Shown: positions 8,535 through 17,422 of the stretch, piece after piece | Layout of the letters: each line of letters begins with the position of its first letter | Position numbering within the stretch: position 1 is the first letter of the stretch | NCBI GenBank assembly: GCA_017551675.1 | Contig: JAFZLC010000047.1 | Coordinates: 144,576 to 208,575 of the forward strand | DNA length: 64,000 nt | Source of the DNA: Paludibacteraceae bacterium | Lineage (GTDB): Bacteria; Bacteroidota; Bacteroidia; Bacteroidales; Paludibacteraceae | Reading direction: 5' to 3' | Translations under genes and position numbers: made by a program | The notes under the pieces: generated by a model | The model's database searches: none | What the model was told of the DNA's origin: nothing | What the model saw: the letters and a program-made list of their open reading frames with translations, nothing else

Positions 8535-10328
8535 ATGAACATAAAAAATCATCTTATCGCGATAGCTATCGTATTGTTACCATCCATCGCTAATGCTGCA
8601 GAGATTCCTGATTTGAAGACGGAGAGCGATAGCATTAATTTCCTGCGTTCCTATTCGAGTTACGAGTCTAAATTGGGAGATTATAATATTCCGAATGATA
8701 AACGCGCATTTTTCGACCAAGTGGTGAAAACCTATAATTCGTATATGAAATCGTATATAAATTATGAAAAAAGAAAATTCTACTTATACTCTTCTATATT
8801 CCCTGAAATTGAGGAGAATGACAATTTCATCAGAGATTATATCAAGGATAACGATATGATTGTTGAAGTCAGAAGAGGTGATGAGCATCTCTCCTTTAAA
8901 ACAGAATCTTGGCGAAATGATGCAGCTTCTATTGCGTTAAAGATAGATGAGAAGAATGCAACTATTGATTTGGCTGCATTGGAATTTTTTCTTTCCGACG
9001 ACAAAAAAGACAAGGAGAAGTTTGATACGTTAAGTAGAGAGTGTGAGAAAAAAGCGCTTGACAAGAATTTTGCTAATTTAAAAAGCAAAGAAGACAGTGT
9101 CTCTTTTGCATGTGGTTATCTTGAGTTCAAAAAATTTGAAAAGGTACCGGACTCCAAAAACCTCAATAAAAGGGATTATACCGACGGAATAATTTATGGA
9201 TTTAGAAAAAAGAAGATTTATTTTGAGTTTGATGAGAGTTCTATCCCAGACAACGTTAGCGAGAGCTTTGTCGTAGGTGCAACTACAGGTGCTTCTGTTG
9301 CTGACAAACATGAATTTACCTATATAGGAGGGGCTTATTACATGCTCAACGATTATACTCCAAAGTGGAGTGAGGGGTCGATGAAGAGTTATCTGAAAAA
9401 GAACAAGACCAAAATCAAGGGATTTGATGTCCCAACTATTGTGGAAAGACCTTTGCGCAAGGAACTGAAATTTGCCAAGGGTGCAACTGTTTATCGTGTT
9501 GATAGTATTATTCAGTACGACGTGAATATGGTGCCTGACTATGCGGCAGATGGATATATCACACATTTTAATGTTTATCAATACGGAAATAAAATGGGCG
9601 AAACAAGATATAAATACAATAGAGAAGGTCGGAATACCAAAATCTCTGATATTGAGAACGGTGGTTATGAACGTATGGTGATGTGGAAAGAATATGATAA
9701 GAAGGGTCAATTCACAATGAAACACAGAAAAGAAGGGCACAGTAAAATTAGAGGAGAGAGATACTCATATGATAATGAAGGTAGATTGACATCGAAAATG
9801 ACATACCTTGATGGCAGTCCTTGGTCGGAAGATACCATAACCTATTCAAAAAAAGGAGTTTATATAGACTCTTTGGGTAGGGAACTTACTACTGACACTG
9901 TAATTTCATACGAATTTTGGGAAGGCTATCTTAATTACGATAAGAGGTATGAGGAAAATCCAAACCTAGAAGAAAAGGAGTTCAACAAATCAATAGAGTA
10001 TAGAGACAAGAACAATAATCTTGTGAAGGCAGTCCATTTTAAAACATCAAGCAAGGATACGGTTTCATACGTTAAAGAGTGGGTCGTAGACGAATATGGA
10101 GATATTGTTGAGGTGAAAATTAACGGTGAAACCATAACGACGGTAGAATATGACCATACCATTCTGATGGAGAATATTATGGGATTCGAAGAAATCTCCA
10201 GATCTATCTTCGATGGTGTAATCGATTTCGCTCCTAAACATGCGGTTAAAACAATCAAGAAGGGTAGTCGCAAGCGAATGGTTATATCCTATAGTAAAAG
10301 CCCGGTTGATGATTCGCGAAAGAAGTAG
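8535..10328 (+). CDS. Secreted protein of unknown function with YD-repeat-like C-terminal half
   Basis: A 597-residue protein. I take ATG 8535 because it gives a clean signal peptide (MNIKNHLIAIAIVLLPSIANA); the frame is open 22 codons further upstream (TTG at 8469) but those codons look non-coding and hold a REP-like GCCCCGATAGGGGC. The N-terminal half is charged and helical, with two stretches around DSINFLRSY and DSVSFACGYLEF that faintly recall FKBP N-terminal helices. The second half has YD/RHS-like beta repeats, for example RYKYNREGRNTKI and RYSYDNEGRLTSKM. A similar repeat protein is at 41254-42765. Function not recognised. Confidence 0.7.
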   Translation: MNIKNHLIAIAIVLLPSIANAAEIPDLKTESDSINFLRSYSSYESKLGDYNIPNDKRAFFDQVVKTYNSYMKSYINYEKRKFYLYSSIFPEIEENDNFIRDYIKDNDMIVEVRRGDEHLSFKTESWRNDAASIALKIDEKNATIDLAALEFFLSDDKKDKEKFDTLSRECEKKALDKNFANLKSKEDSVSFACGYLEFKKFEKVPDSKNLNKRDYTDGIIYGFRKKKIYFEFDESSIPDNVSESFVVGATTGASVADKHEFTYIGGAYYMLNDYTPKWSEGSMKSYLKKNKTKIKGFDVPTIVERPLRKELKFAKGATVYRVDSIIQYDVNMVPDYAADGYITHFNVYQYGNKMGETRYKYNREGRNTKISDIENGGYERMVMWKEYDKKGQFTMKHRKEGHSKIRGERYSYDNEGRLTSKMTYLDGSPWSEDTITYSKKGVYIDSLGRELTTDTVISYEFWEGYLNYDKRYEENPNLEEKEFNKSIEYRDKNNNLVKAVHFKTSSKDTVSYVKEWVVDEYGDIVEVKINGETITTVEYDHTILMENIMGFEEISRSIFDGVIDFAPKHAVKTIKKGSRKRMVISYSKSPVDDSRKK

Positions 10329-10465
10329 AAATACTTGTTTCGAATGAATATGCTATTAATTTTTAATATTTTTTAGGATTTAATAAGAATAATTTATATA
10401 CTTGCATGGCAATTGATTTATTTTGGTCAGTGCAACTTAGTTATTAACCTTAAAAATTTAGTATT

Positions 10466-10639
10466 ATGAAACTTACAGCTCCAACTAGTGTTGTTTTTAT
10501 TATTTCCTTAGTCTTAGGAATTTTAGGTTTATTGGGTAGATTGACGGTAATCGGTGGATTTATCGCAGCTAACGCATTTTGGTTTGTATTCGCAGGATTG
10601 ATTTTGTTGGCATTGGCTTGCGTTTTGAAAGGCCTATAA
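10466..10639 (+). CDS. Small two-helix membrane protein
   Basis: A 57-codon frame, ATG 10466 to TAA 10639, encoding two hydrophobic segments (about residues 8-26 and 36-53) separated by a short GRLTVIGG turn, with a basic end (LKGL). A TATACTTG -7-like box lies at 10397-10404 and a strong terminator follows 19 bp after the stop, so it appears to be its own short transcription unit. Small proteins of this type are common in Bacteroidales; no function is known to me. Short length is the main doubt, but promoter, hydrophobic pattern and terminator agree. Confidence 0.75.
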   Translation: MKLTAPTSVVFIISLVLGILGLLGRLTVIGGFIAANAFWFVFAGLILLALACVLKGL

Positions 10640-10658
10640 TCCAATTATAAAGATTAGG

Positions 10659-10690
10659 AAGTCCGAGCCTCCGATGTTCGGACTTTTTTT
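10659..10690 (+). terminator. Rho-independent terminator after the small membrane protein
   Basis: AAGTCCGA (10659-10666) pairs with TCGGACTT (10678-10685), followed by a run of T. Confidence 0.85.
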
Positions 10691-10727
10691 ATTCTCAGTT
10701 AACCATTATTACATATTCAGTACCTTT

Positions 10728-10761
10728 TTTGCTGGGGAATGAATAATTTTTTTTATTTTTG
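10728..10761 (+). promoter_or_regulatory. Bacteroidota-type promoter for the CotH/lamin-tail gene
   Basis: TTTG at 10728-10731 and TATTTTTG at 10754-10761, 22 bp apart. Spacing is slightly long for the usual 19-21 bp. It lies 67 bp before the chosen ATG. Confidence 0.5.
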
Positions 10762-10828
10762 TGTAGTGTTATTGTGTAAGGAGGATTTTAATCGAAAGAG
10801 ATAATCCTTGCAAAGGTATTTTTATATA

Positions 10829-13800
10829 ATGGGAAAGTTAAGAAATATTCTACTAGGAATTTCATTATGTTCCGTGCAAATGCTATTTGCAGGAGTTAAA
10901 TTTAATGAAGTGATGCCATGTAATATCTCATCTTACATGGACAAGGGTTTGACGTTTAATTTTTCGGGCTATGTGGAATTTTATAATTCTGATTCGGTAT
11001 CGATTAATTTGAAGGGTTATAAGATTGTCCATGAGAATCGTACAGGCAAGGATCTCTATGAGAAGAAATGGGAATGGACGATTCCCGATTCATGCGTTGT
11101 ACCGAAAAAGGGATACCAAGTGATTTTCTTTGATGAGGTAAAGGGCATTAATCATTCTATTTACAAACTTGATGCTGATGGCGGTAAACTATATTTGTAC
11201 AATAGTGGAGGTAAATTGGTTAACCAGCTTACCTATCCTGCCATGAAGGTCCATGTTGCGTATGGTCCGGATGGCTTTATGGAACCTTCTCCGATGAAGA
11301 AAAACACGCTTGCCGTCAAAACATTGTTGGAGGGACGATGCGCTCAACCTGTTTTTAGCGGGGCCCAACCTGGTGTCCTAACTGAGTCTGCTAAATTGAA
11401 AATCACTTGCTCGACACCCAATGCGACCATTCGCTATACTATGGACGGTACGGAACCAACCAGTACGAGTGACACCTTCCCATCGAGCAAGGAGATCAAA
11501 TCCAATAAAGTGATACGTGCTCGTGCCTTTGCAGAGGGGTATCTGCCTAGTCCTATCGTGACAGGTTCTTTTATATTTGTAGATGATGCACATAAATCGT
11601 GCGGAGGTGGGTATACTGTACCTATCGTCTCCTTGGTAGTCGACAATTACTATCTGGATGATGATTCCGTCGGAATGTGTGTGAAGGGTGTGAACGGTGC
11701 TCCAATCAACATCTCTTGTTTGGGCTCTGGAAAGGCTAATTTTATGAGAGATTGGTTGCGTCCTGCCAATTTTGAATACATAGTGGATGGTCAGCAGGTA
11801 TTGACACATGAGGTGGAAATCGGTATCATGGGTGGCTGCTCTCGATCCAATTCGGTGAAGTCGTTCAAAGTGAAAGCTGGAAAGAAACTAGGTTCTGGTA
11901 ATAACATCTTGAATTATCGTTTCTTTGATGATAAACCAGACAACGAATATACGAGTGTGCACATCCGTAATGGTGGTAATGCTTATGAAGCTTCTGCTGT
12001 TCGATGTCGCGATGGCTACATGCAGTCATTGGCGAAGGCGATGAATGTCGATTATCAGGCTTATCAGCCAGTGGCCTACTTCATCAATGGAAAATACAAA
12101 GGTTTGATGGGCTTGCGCGAACGTACAAGCGATGATTTCGTTGAGGCTAACCATAAGGTGGATGACATCGATATGATAAAGATCACCAATCAGAATGGTG
12201 TGGAACCGACCTCGGGCGACAGTGTTGCCTATTATGAAATGGTCAACTTCCTTGAAACTGCCAATCCAACGTCTCCCGACTACTATAACCAGGCGGCTAA
12301 GTATATTGATATGAACGAGTACATCGATTATCTTGTCATGGAACATTTCATTGTTAATACCGATTGGCCGGGTAACAACTGCAAATTGTGGCGTGAGAAG
12401 GAGAATGGACGTTTCCGTTGGATCTTATATGATACCGACTTTGGCTTGGGACTCTATCCAGGTTCACCTAACTTTTGCGATAAGCACCTAAATTCCATTA
12501 AATGGTGTATGGGAGAGGGTGATACCATCAACTGGTCGAATGGAACAAAGGTCTCACAAGACCACTATGAATTTGATGAAAAAGCTGAATGGAAAGTTAC
12601 CATCTTCAAACATTTGATGCAAAACGAGGTGTTCAAGGAAAAATTCTTGAACAGGAATCTGATTCATTTGGGTACTACCTTCACAGAAGGACGTGTTCAG
12701 GATGTGTGGGACAGTTTGTCTGCAGTTGTGAAAAACGAATATTGCGCCTCTTTTCACTCTACGAATCTGAATGAGTTGCCAGCCGTTGCTAGTATGCTCT
12801 CTTTTGCAAAAGAGCGTCCTCAGTATATGTATAACTACCTGCGTGATTATTATCACTTGGGCTCATTGCTTTCGCTTGATTTCAGTTCGAATGTGAAGGG
12901 GGTACGTTTTCTGATGAATGATGAGTTGGTGAATATGCCATCCTTCTCAGGAAAATATTTTAAAGGAAAGAATTTGAAACTTGAGGCAATCGCTCCTTTG
13001 GGTTACCGATTCGTACGATGGGAGATGTCGGATGGAGATGTCTCTGTTGATGTCTTAAATAAGTCAACCGAGTGGAAGTTTGCTTACGATTCCATCGGAC
13101 AAAAGGATAATTCGTGGACTAAGGCTTCGTTTAATGATTCATTATGGGCTACAGGTCATGGCAAGATGGGTTATGCAGATGACACTACCTCTTACCAAAC
13201 GATACTTGACTATGGAGACGACGCGGATCATAAATACATGACCTCCTATTATCGGACGAAGATAAAGCTTGAGGATACCAGTTGCATTAAGAACATCAAA
13301 CTATCTATAGTTTACGATGATGGCTTTGTTCTCTATGTGAATGGAAAGGAGTATATGCGCAAGAACATAAAGGGAGAAGTTGAGTATTCCACTTGTGCAA
13401 CCACGTATGAGAATGATGCTGTGAAAGACACCACCATCACTCGTTTTAATGGCTTTAAAAAGGGTGTGAATGTGATTGCGGTGGAGGTACACCAGGAGAA
13501 GGCAACAAGCTCGGATATGACTTTCCAAATGAGTATGAAGGTCAACTATAAAAATGATGTTGTTTCTGGTCGATACAAGGAACCAATTTTGACCACTACA
13601 ATGACACAAGACCAGAAGTACAAAGCCGTCTTTGAGAAGGTGGAAGATTGTCCGGAATTGCCATTGTTGATCTCGGAGGTTTCTCCATCAAACAATTCAG
13701 AATCGGATGTGACGGATGAGTATGGCAATCATCCAGATTGGTTTGAGATTTACAATAATGGTACCGATACGATTAATATCGCAGGTCTCTATTTGACAGA

Positions 13801-14431
13801 TAATCCAAACAAACCATTTAAGAGTCAGATTCCTTATGGATACGAGGATACCAAGTTGGCTCCAGGTTCCCATTTCTTGCTTTGGGCTGATAACAAGCCA
13901 TTCAGAGGTGTTCATCATGCAGATTTCAAGTTGAATAATACGAAGACGGAGTCGTCTCTCTATATGTATCGAGGATGTGATGATTCAGCACCAATCGATG
14001 TTGCCACCTACACACCATTGCCACAGAATGCCTCATTGGGTAGAGTGGATGATTCTTCCGATACTTGGACCACCTATTTCGTAGATTGCATGGATAGCAA
14101 TACGTCATTAGTCTATTTGCCTTCTCCTAACTCGGAGAATGGTAAGGAGAACCTTAGTTGTGGAGATTCAGGTTCGGTGACAACGGATGACATTGATAAC
14201 GATAAGGTGCTCTGTTACCCTAATCCAACGAAGGGGGAGGTGACCATCTCTGTGAAGGATGCTTCTCAAATCAAGTTAAGCGTATACGATGGACTGGGTC
14301 GTTTGTGTAAGACATATTCAAAGGATTCATCAGAAATACAAATAGATGTCACTTCGTTGCCAGCAGGTGTTTATACCGTACAGATCGTTTCCGACTCAGG
14401 TGTCTATCGTCAGATACTCCTGAAGAGATAA
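10829..14431 (+). CDS. CotH-domain, lamin-tail surface protein with T9SS type A sorting domain
   Basis: A 1200-residue secreted protein. ATG 10829 gives a proper signal peptide; the TTG at 10808 does not. Order of parts: lamin-tail-like domain (about 24-150), a chitobiase/hexosaminidase C-terminal-type beta domain (about 175-250, with TIRYTMDGTEPT), a CotH kinase-like domain (about 260-640) with the loop GKYKGLMGLRER and Asp535-Thr-Asp537 in LYDTDFGLGL, a beta-sandwich region, a second lamin-tail domain (about 950-1090), and a type A CTD (about 1115-1200, YPNPTKGEVTI to the end). CotH folds are atypical protein kinases; the DTD motif is kept, so activity is possible. The target is unknown. 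Confidence 0.85.
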   Translation: MGKLRNILLGISLCSVQMLFAGVKFNEVMPCNISSYMDKGLTFNFSGYVEFYNSDSVSINLKGYKIVHENRTGKDLYEKKWEWTIPDSCVVPKKGYQVIFFDEVKGINHSIYKLDADGGKLYLYNSGGKLVNQLTYPAMKVHVAYGPDGFMEPSPMKKNTLAVKTLLEGRCAQPVFSGAQPGVLTESAKLKITCSTPNATIRYTMDGTEPTSTSDTFPSSKEIKSNKVIRARAFAEGYLPSPIVTGSFIFVDDAHKSCGGGYTVPIVSLVVDNYYLDDDSVGMCVKGVNGAPINISCLGSGKANFMRDWLRPANFEYIVDGQQVLTHEVEIGIMGGCSRSNSVKSFKVKAGKKLGSGNNILNYRFFDDKPDNEYTSVHIRNGGNAYEASAVRCRDGYMQSLAKAMNVDYQAYQPVAYFINGKYKGLMGLRERTSDDFVEANHKVDDIDMIKITNQNGVEPTSGDSVAYYEMVNFLETANPTSPDYYNQAAKYIDMNEYIDYLVMEHFIVNTDWPGNNCKLWREKENGRFRWILYDTDFGLGLYPGSPNFCDKHLNSIKWCMGEGDTINWSNGTKVSQDHYEFDEKAEWKVTIFKHLMQNEVFKEKFLNRNLIHLGTTFTEGRVQDVWDSLSAVVKNEYCASFHSTNLNELPAVASMLSFAKERPQYMYNYLRDYYHLGSLLSLDFSSNVKGVRFLMNDELVNMPSFSGKYFKGKNLKLEAIAPLGYRFVRWEMSDGDVSVDVLNKSTEWKFAYDSIGQKDNSWTKASFNDSLWATGHGKMGYADDTTSYQTILDYGDDADHKYMTSYYRTKIKLEDTSCIKNIKLSIVYDDGFVLYVNGKEYMRKNIKGEVEYSTCATTYENDAVKDTTITRFNGFKKGVNVIAVEVHQEKATSSDMTFQMSMKVNYKNDVVSGRYKEPILTTTMTQDQKYKAVFEKVEDCPELPLLISEVSPSNNSESDVTDEYGNHPDWFEIYNNGTDTINIAGLYLTDNPNKPFKSQIPYGYEDTKLAPGSHFLLWADNKPFRGVHHADFKLNNTKTESSLYMYRGCDDSAPIDVATYTPLPQNASLGRVDDSSDTWTTYFVDCMDSNTSLVYLPSPNSENGKENLSCGDSGSVTTDDIDNDKVLCYPNPTKGEVTISVKDASQIKLSVYDGLGRLCKTYSKDSSEIQIDVTSLPAGVYTVQIVSDSGVYRQILLKR

Positions 14432-14481
14432 TGTTGAGGCGAATTTATAGAAGCCACCTATAGAAATCTCTTAAATTTGTA

Positions 14482-14489
14482 TACCTTTG
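14482..14489 (+). promoter_or_regulatory. -7 box of the argF' promoter
   Basis: TACCTTTG, a perfect TAnnTTTG match, 30 bp before the argF' start. No convincing -33 TTTG was found at the usual spacing. Confidence 0.6.
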
Positions 14490-14518
14490 CAAAAAATTAG
14501 ACGATAAAACGATTCATA

Positions 14519-15475
14519 ATGAAGAAATTATTGATGGCATCAGACCTTGGTGATTTAAACAAGGCAGTGCAAGAGGCATTAGAGATAAAAAAAGACCGTT
14601 ATGCATTCAAGAAGTTGGGAGAGAACAAAACATTGCTTTGCGTTTTCTTCAACAATAGCTTGCGTACACGCTTAAGTACCCAAAAGGCCGGTATGAATCT
14701 TGGCATGAACACGATTGTGTTGGATGTGAATCAGGGTGCATGGAAGCTTGAGACGGAGCGTGGTGTGGTGATGGATGGAGATAAGTCGGAACACCTATTG
14801 GAGGCCATTCCTGTTATGGCACAATTCTGTGATGTGATCGGTGTTCGTTCATTCGCACGTTTTGAAAATAAGAAGTTTGATTACGAAGAGACTATCCTCA
14901 ATCAGTTTATCAAATATTCAGGCAAACCAGTATTCAGTATGGAGTCGGCAACAGCCCATCCATTGCAAGCTTTTGCCGATTTGATTACGATTGAAGAGCA
15001 TAAGAAGGTGGCACGTCCTAAAGTTGTAATGACGTGGGCACCCCATCCAAAATCGTTGCCACAGGCAGTACCTAACTCATTTGCTGATTTCATGAATGAG
15101 GCGAATGTAGACTTCGTCATCACCCATCCGAAGGGATATGAGTTGGATGAGAAGTTCGTTCGTGGAGCCAAGGTGGTGTATGATCAGGATGAGGCATTGA
15201 AGGGAGCCGATTTTGTCTATGCAAAGAACTGGTCGGCATATCAAGATCCTAACTACGGACAGATATTAAGCAAGGATATGAGTTGGACAGTAAGTGCAGA
15301 GAAGATGGCACTTACCAACAATGCGTTCTTTATGCATTGCCTTCCTGTTCGTCGTAATATGATTGTGACGGATGATGTGATAGAGAGTCCACAATCCTTG
15401 GTGATCCCAGAGGCTGCCAACCGTGAGATCTCTTGTGAGACAGTATTGAAACGCATATTGGAAAGTAATTTCTGA
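14519..15475 (+). CDS. argF': N-succinyl-L-ornithine (or N-acetylornithine) carbamoyltransferase
   Basis: A 318-residue transcarbamylase of arginine biosynthesis, transferring carbamoyl from carbamoyl phosphate to an N-acylated ornithine. The phosphate-binding loop is FFNNSLRTRLS (44-53), and MHCLPVRRNM (about 275) replaces the HCLP loop region of classical ornithine transcarbamylases. Length and sequence follow the Bacteroides-type branch. At position 90 it has Ser, in MDGDKSEHLLE; as I recall, B. fragilis has Pro90 (succinyl-specific) and Xanthomonas has Glu92 (acetyl-specific). A small residue here favours the succinylated substrate. It is monocistronic, with its own -7 box and a terminator. 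Confidence 0.9.
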   Translation: MKKLLMASDLGDLNKAVQEALEIKKDRYAFKKLGENKTLLCVFFNNSLRTRLSTQKAGMNLGMNTIVLDVNQGAWKLETERGVVMDGDKSEHLLEAIPVMAQFCDVIGVRSFARFENKKFDYEETILNQFIKYSGKPVFSMESATAHPLQAFADLITIEEHKKVARPKVVMTWAPHPKSLPQAVPNSFADFMNEANVDFVITHPKGYELDEKFVRGAKVVYDQDEALKGADFVYAKNWSAYQDPNYGQILSKDMSWTVSAEKMALTNNAFFMHCLPVRRNMIVTDDVIESPQSLVIPEAANREISCETVLKRILESNF

Positions 15476-15503
15476 TAAAAAGAATTCCATCTAAGATGGC
15501 ATA

Positions 15504-15537
15504 AAAAAACCGCAGATTAACGTCTGCGGTTTTTTTA
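15504..15537. terminator. Bidirectional terminator between argF' and the DUF1015 gene
   Basis: A-run, CCGCAGA, loop, TCTGCGG and T-run (stem 15510-15529). A on the left and T on the right let it serve both convergent genes. Confidence 0.9.
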
Positions 15538-15554
15538 TGATGTATTGCTTGTCT

Positions 15555-16802
15555 TTATGACAATTTATGAATAATCAAACCTGAACGAAGTTTTGGTTCG
15601 AACCATGTAGCTTTTGGAGGCATGATGTTTCCACTATCAGCGATATCCATGATTTGTTGCATAGATACTGGATAGAGAGCCAATGCGGTGCGCATCTCTC
15701 CATTGTCAACACGACGTTTCAACTCCTTCAAACCACGCAAACCACCTACAAAGTCGATGCGTTTGTCAGAACGTAGGTCTTTGATACCTAAGATCTCATC
15801 TAAGATCAGGCGACTTGAGATATCCACATCCAACACTCCGATAGGATCGTCGTTGTTGAAGGTGCCTTGTTTAGCCTTTAAGCTATACCAGTTTTTGTCC
15901 AAGTATAATGAGAATTCGTGAAGCTCTTGAGGTTTATATTCCTCAGTTCCTTTCTTCTCGACAGTAAAGTTCTTTGACAAAGCTTTTAAGAACTCTTCGC
16001 TTGACAAACCGTTTAGGTCTTTGATGACGCGGTTGTAGTCGAGAATAGTAAGTTGGCTAGCAGGGAAGGCAACAGCCATGAAGTAGTTGTATTCCTCGTC
16101 GCCCTTATGGTTAGGGTTTTGCTTGCGTTTCTCGTCGCCCACCAAAGCAGCGGCAGCGGAGCGGTGGTGACCATCAGCGATGTAGAGAGCTTTCATCTTA
16201 CCAAACTCCTCAGTGACAGTTTTGATATCAGCATCATTGTCGATCAACCAGAATTGATGACCGAATCCATCTATAGGAGCAATGAATTTGTATACAGGAT
16301 CTTTGGCAGTGTAACGTTTTACCAAAGCGTCCAATGTAGCGTTGTCAGGATAAGCAAAGAAGACAGGTTCGATATTTGCGTTGTTTACGCGAACATGCTT
16401 CATTCGGTCTTCTTCTTTATCTCTTCGCGTCAATTCGTGTTTTTTGATGACGCCTGTCATATAGTCGTTTACGTAGGCACCGATGACGAGGCCATATTGA
16501 GTTTTTCCGTTCATTGTTTGAGCGTAGATGTAGTACATCTCTTTCTCATCCTGAACGAGCCAACCTTTATCTTGGAATTTTTGAAAATTTTCAGCAGCTT
16601 TTTGGTAGACGCGAGGGTCATATTCGCTGGTTCCGACAGGAAAGTCGATTTCTGGTTTGATGATATGGTAGAGAGACATTTCGTTGTCGCCAGCCTCGGC
16701 GCGAGCCTCTTCAGAATCGAGAACGTCATAAGGGCGGCTTTCTACTTTTTCTACCAACTCTTTAGGAGGGCGGATGCCCTTGAATGGTTTGATAATTGCC
16801 AT
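15555..16802 (-). CDS. DUF1015 family protein
   Basis: A 415-residue soluble protein with the DUF1015 N-terminus (IKPFKGIRPPKELVEKVESRPYDVL) and the conserved IADGHHR motif (about residue 217), which recalls a ParB/SbnI-like nucleotide-binding site. In many Bacteroidota this gene sits beside the serine biosynthesis genes serC and serA, and an ADP-dependent serine kinase is a distant ParB-like relative; no serA or serC is seen here, so a link to serine metabolism is only suggestive. Start ATG at 16802; 23 bp separate it from the DUF4491 gene upstream, with which it is likely co-transcribed. Confidence 0.85.
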   Translation of the reverse strand: MAIIKPFKGIRPPKELVEKVESRPYDVLDSEEARAEAGDNEMSLYHIIKPEIDFPVGTSEYDPRVYQKAAENFQKFQDKGWLVQDEKEMYYIYAQTMNGKTQYGLVIGAYVNDYMTGVIKKHELTRRDKEEDRMKHVRVNNANIEPVFFAYPDNATLDALVKRYTAKDPVYKFIAPIDGFGHQFWLIDNDADIKTVTEEFGKMKALYIADGHHRSAAAALVGDEKRKQNPNHKGDEEYNYFMAVAFPASQLTILDYNRVIKDLNGLSSEEFLKALSKNFTVEKKGTEEYKPQELHEFSLYLDKNWYSLKAKQGTFNNDDPIGVLDVDISSRLILDEILGIKDLRSDKRIDFVGGLRGLKELKRRVDNGEMRTALALYPVSMQQIMDIADSGNIMPPKATWFEPKLRSGLIIHKLS

Positions 16803-16825
16803 GGTGTCTTTATATTAAAATTTGA

Positions 16826-17122
16826 TTAAATTTTCTTTTCTCTTTTTGGGAACCAACCTTTTTCCACGCGTTTTCGTTGGTCGAAGACCTCTTTGATGCT
16901 CCAGAAGCAAGAGAAGGCAAAGACGCCGAGGAGGGTTGATATGGTTGAGTTATTGCTTATGAGGGATAAGAAGGTGGTGATAATGCCACAAAGGCAGAAG
17001 ACCCACCAACATTTTACGCCGAAATAATATTCCCCTTTAATCACAAGAGGGTGGAATAGACCGATGATAAGGAAGGTGACAAGACCAATTCCTAATCCCG
17101 TATAGTTTAATTCGTTAAGCAT
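16826..17122 (-). CDS. DUF4491 family small membrane protein
   Basis: A 98-residue protein with three hydrophobic segments and a basic C-terminus (KGWFPKREKKI). The pattern of conserved residues, GLGIGLVTFLIIGLFHPLVI then GEYYFG and FSCFWSI, matches DUF4491. The frame stays open up to 17218, but ATG 17122 is preferred: it gives the family's usual length, and a minus-strand -7 box at 17144-17151 lies downstream of the longer start, which would exclude it. It leads the two-gene unit with DUF1015. Function unknown. Confidence 0.8.
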   Translation of the reverse strand: MLNELNYTGLGIGLVTFLIIGLFHPLVIKGEYYFGVKCWWVFCLCGIITTFLSLISNNSTISTLLGVFAFSCFWSIKEVFDQRKRVEKGWFPKREKKI

Positions 17123-17143
17123 AATAATAAATAAATTTGGGTG

Positions 17144-17151
17144 CAAATATA
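17144..17151 (-). promoter_or_regulatory. -7 box for the DUF4491-DUF1015 unit
   Basis: Minus-strand TATATTTG, 22 bp before the ATG at 17122. It decides the start of the DUF4491 gene. Confidence 0.55.
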
Positions 17152-17281
17152 CGCAGAATAATTTAGAAAAAGAGGAGGGTTCTATAAATTCATTTCGTGG
17201 GATTTCATCTAAAATCATCCGAGAGGAGAGAAGGCGAAGGGAGAATAAAAGATTTAATTTGTGAAAAAATCTAAAAAACGC

Positions 17282-17312
17282 TTTGAACTAAGAATATTTA
17301 AATATATATTTG
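17282..17312 (+). promoter_or_regulatory. Strong Bacteroidota promoter for the giant RCC1/Ig-like gene
   Basis: TTTG (17282-17285), 19 bp, TATATTTG (17305-17312). Both elements and spacing are consensus. It predicts a leader of about 100 nt before ATG 17423. Confidence 0.75.
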
Positions 17313-17422
17313 CTTACTTTCTGCGTAGCCTTAAAAAGGCAAGTTGAAAAATTGATGTAAACATAGATTTGAGAAAATAATAGTATTTTATATAATATCG
17401 GGTAAAAAGAAAAATATTGATT

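Noticed and set aside
16053..16829. 258-codon plus-strand frame opposite the DUF1015 gene
   Set aside because: It is antisense to a clear DUF1015 gene over its whole length, and its Phe/Val/Ser-rich product has no family features.
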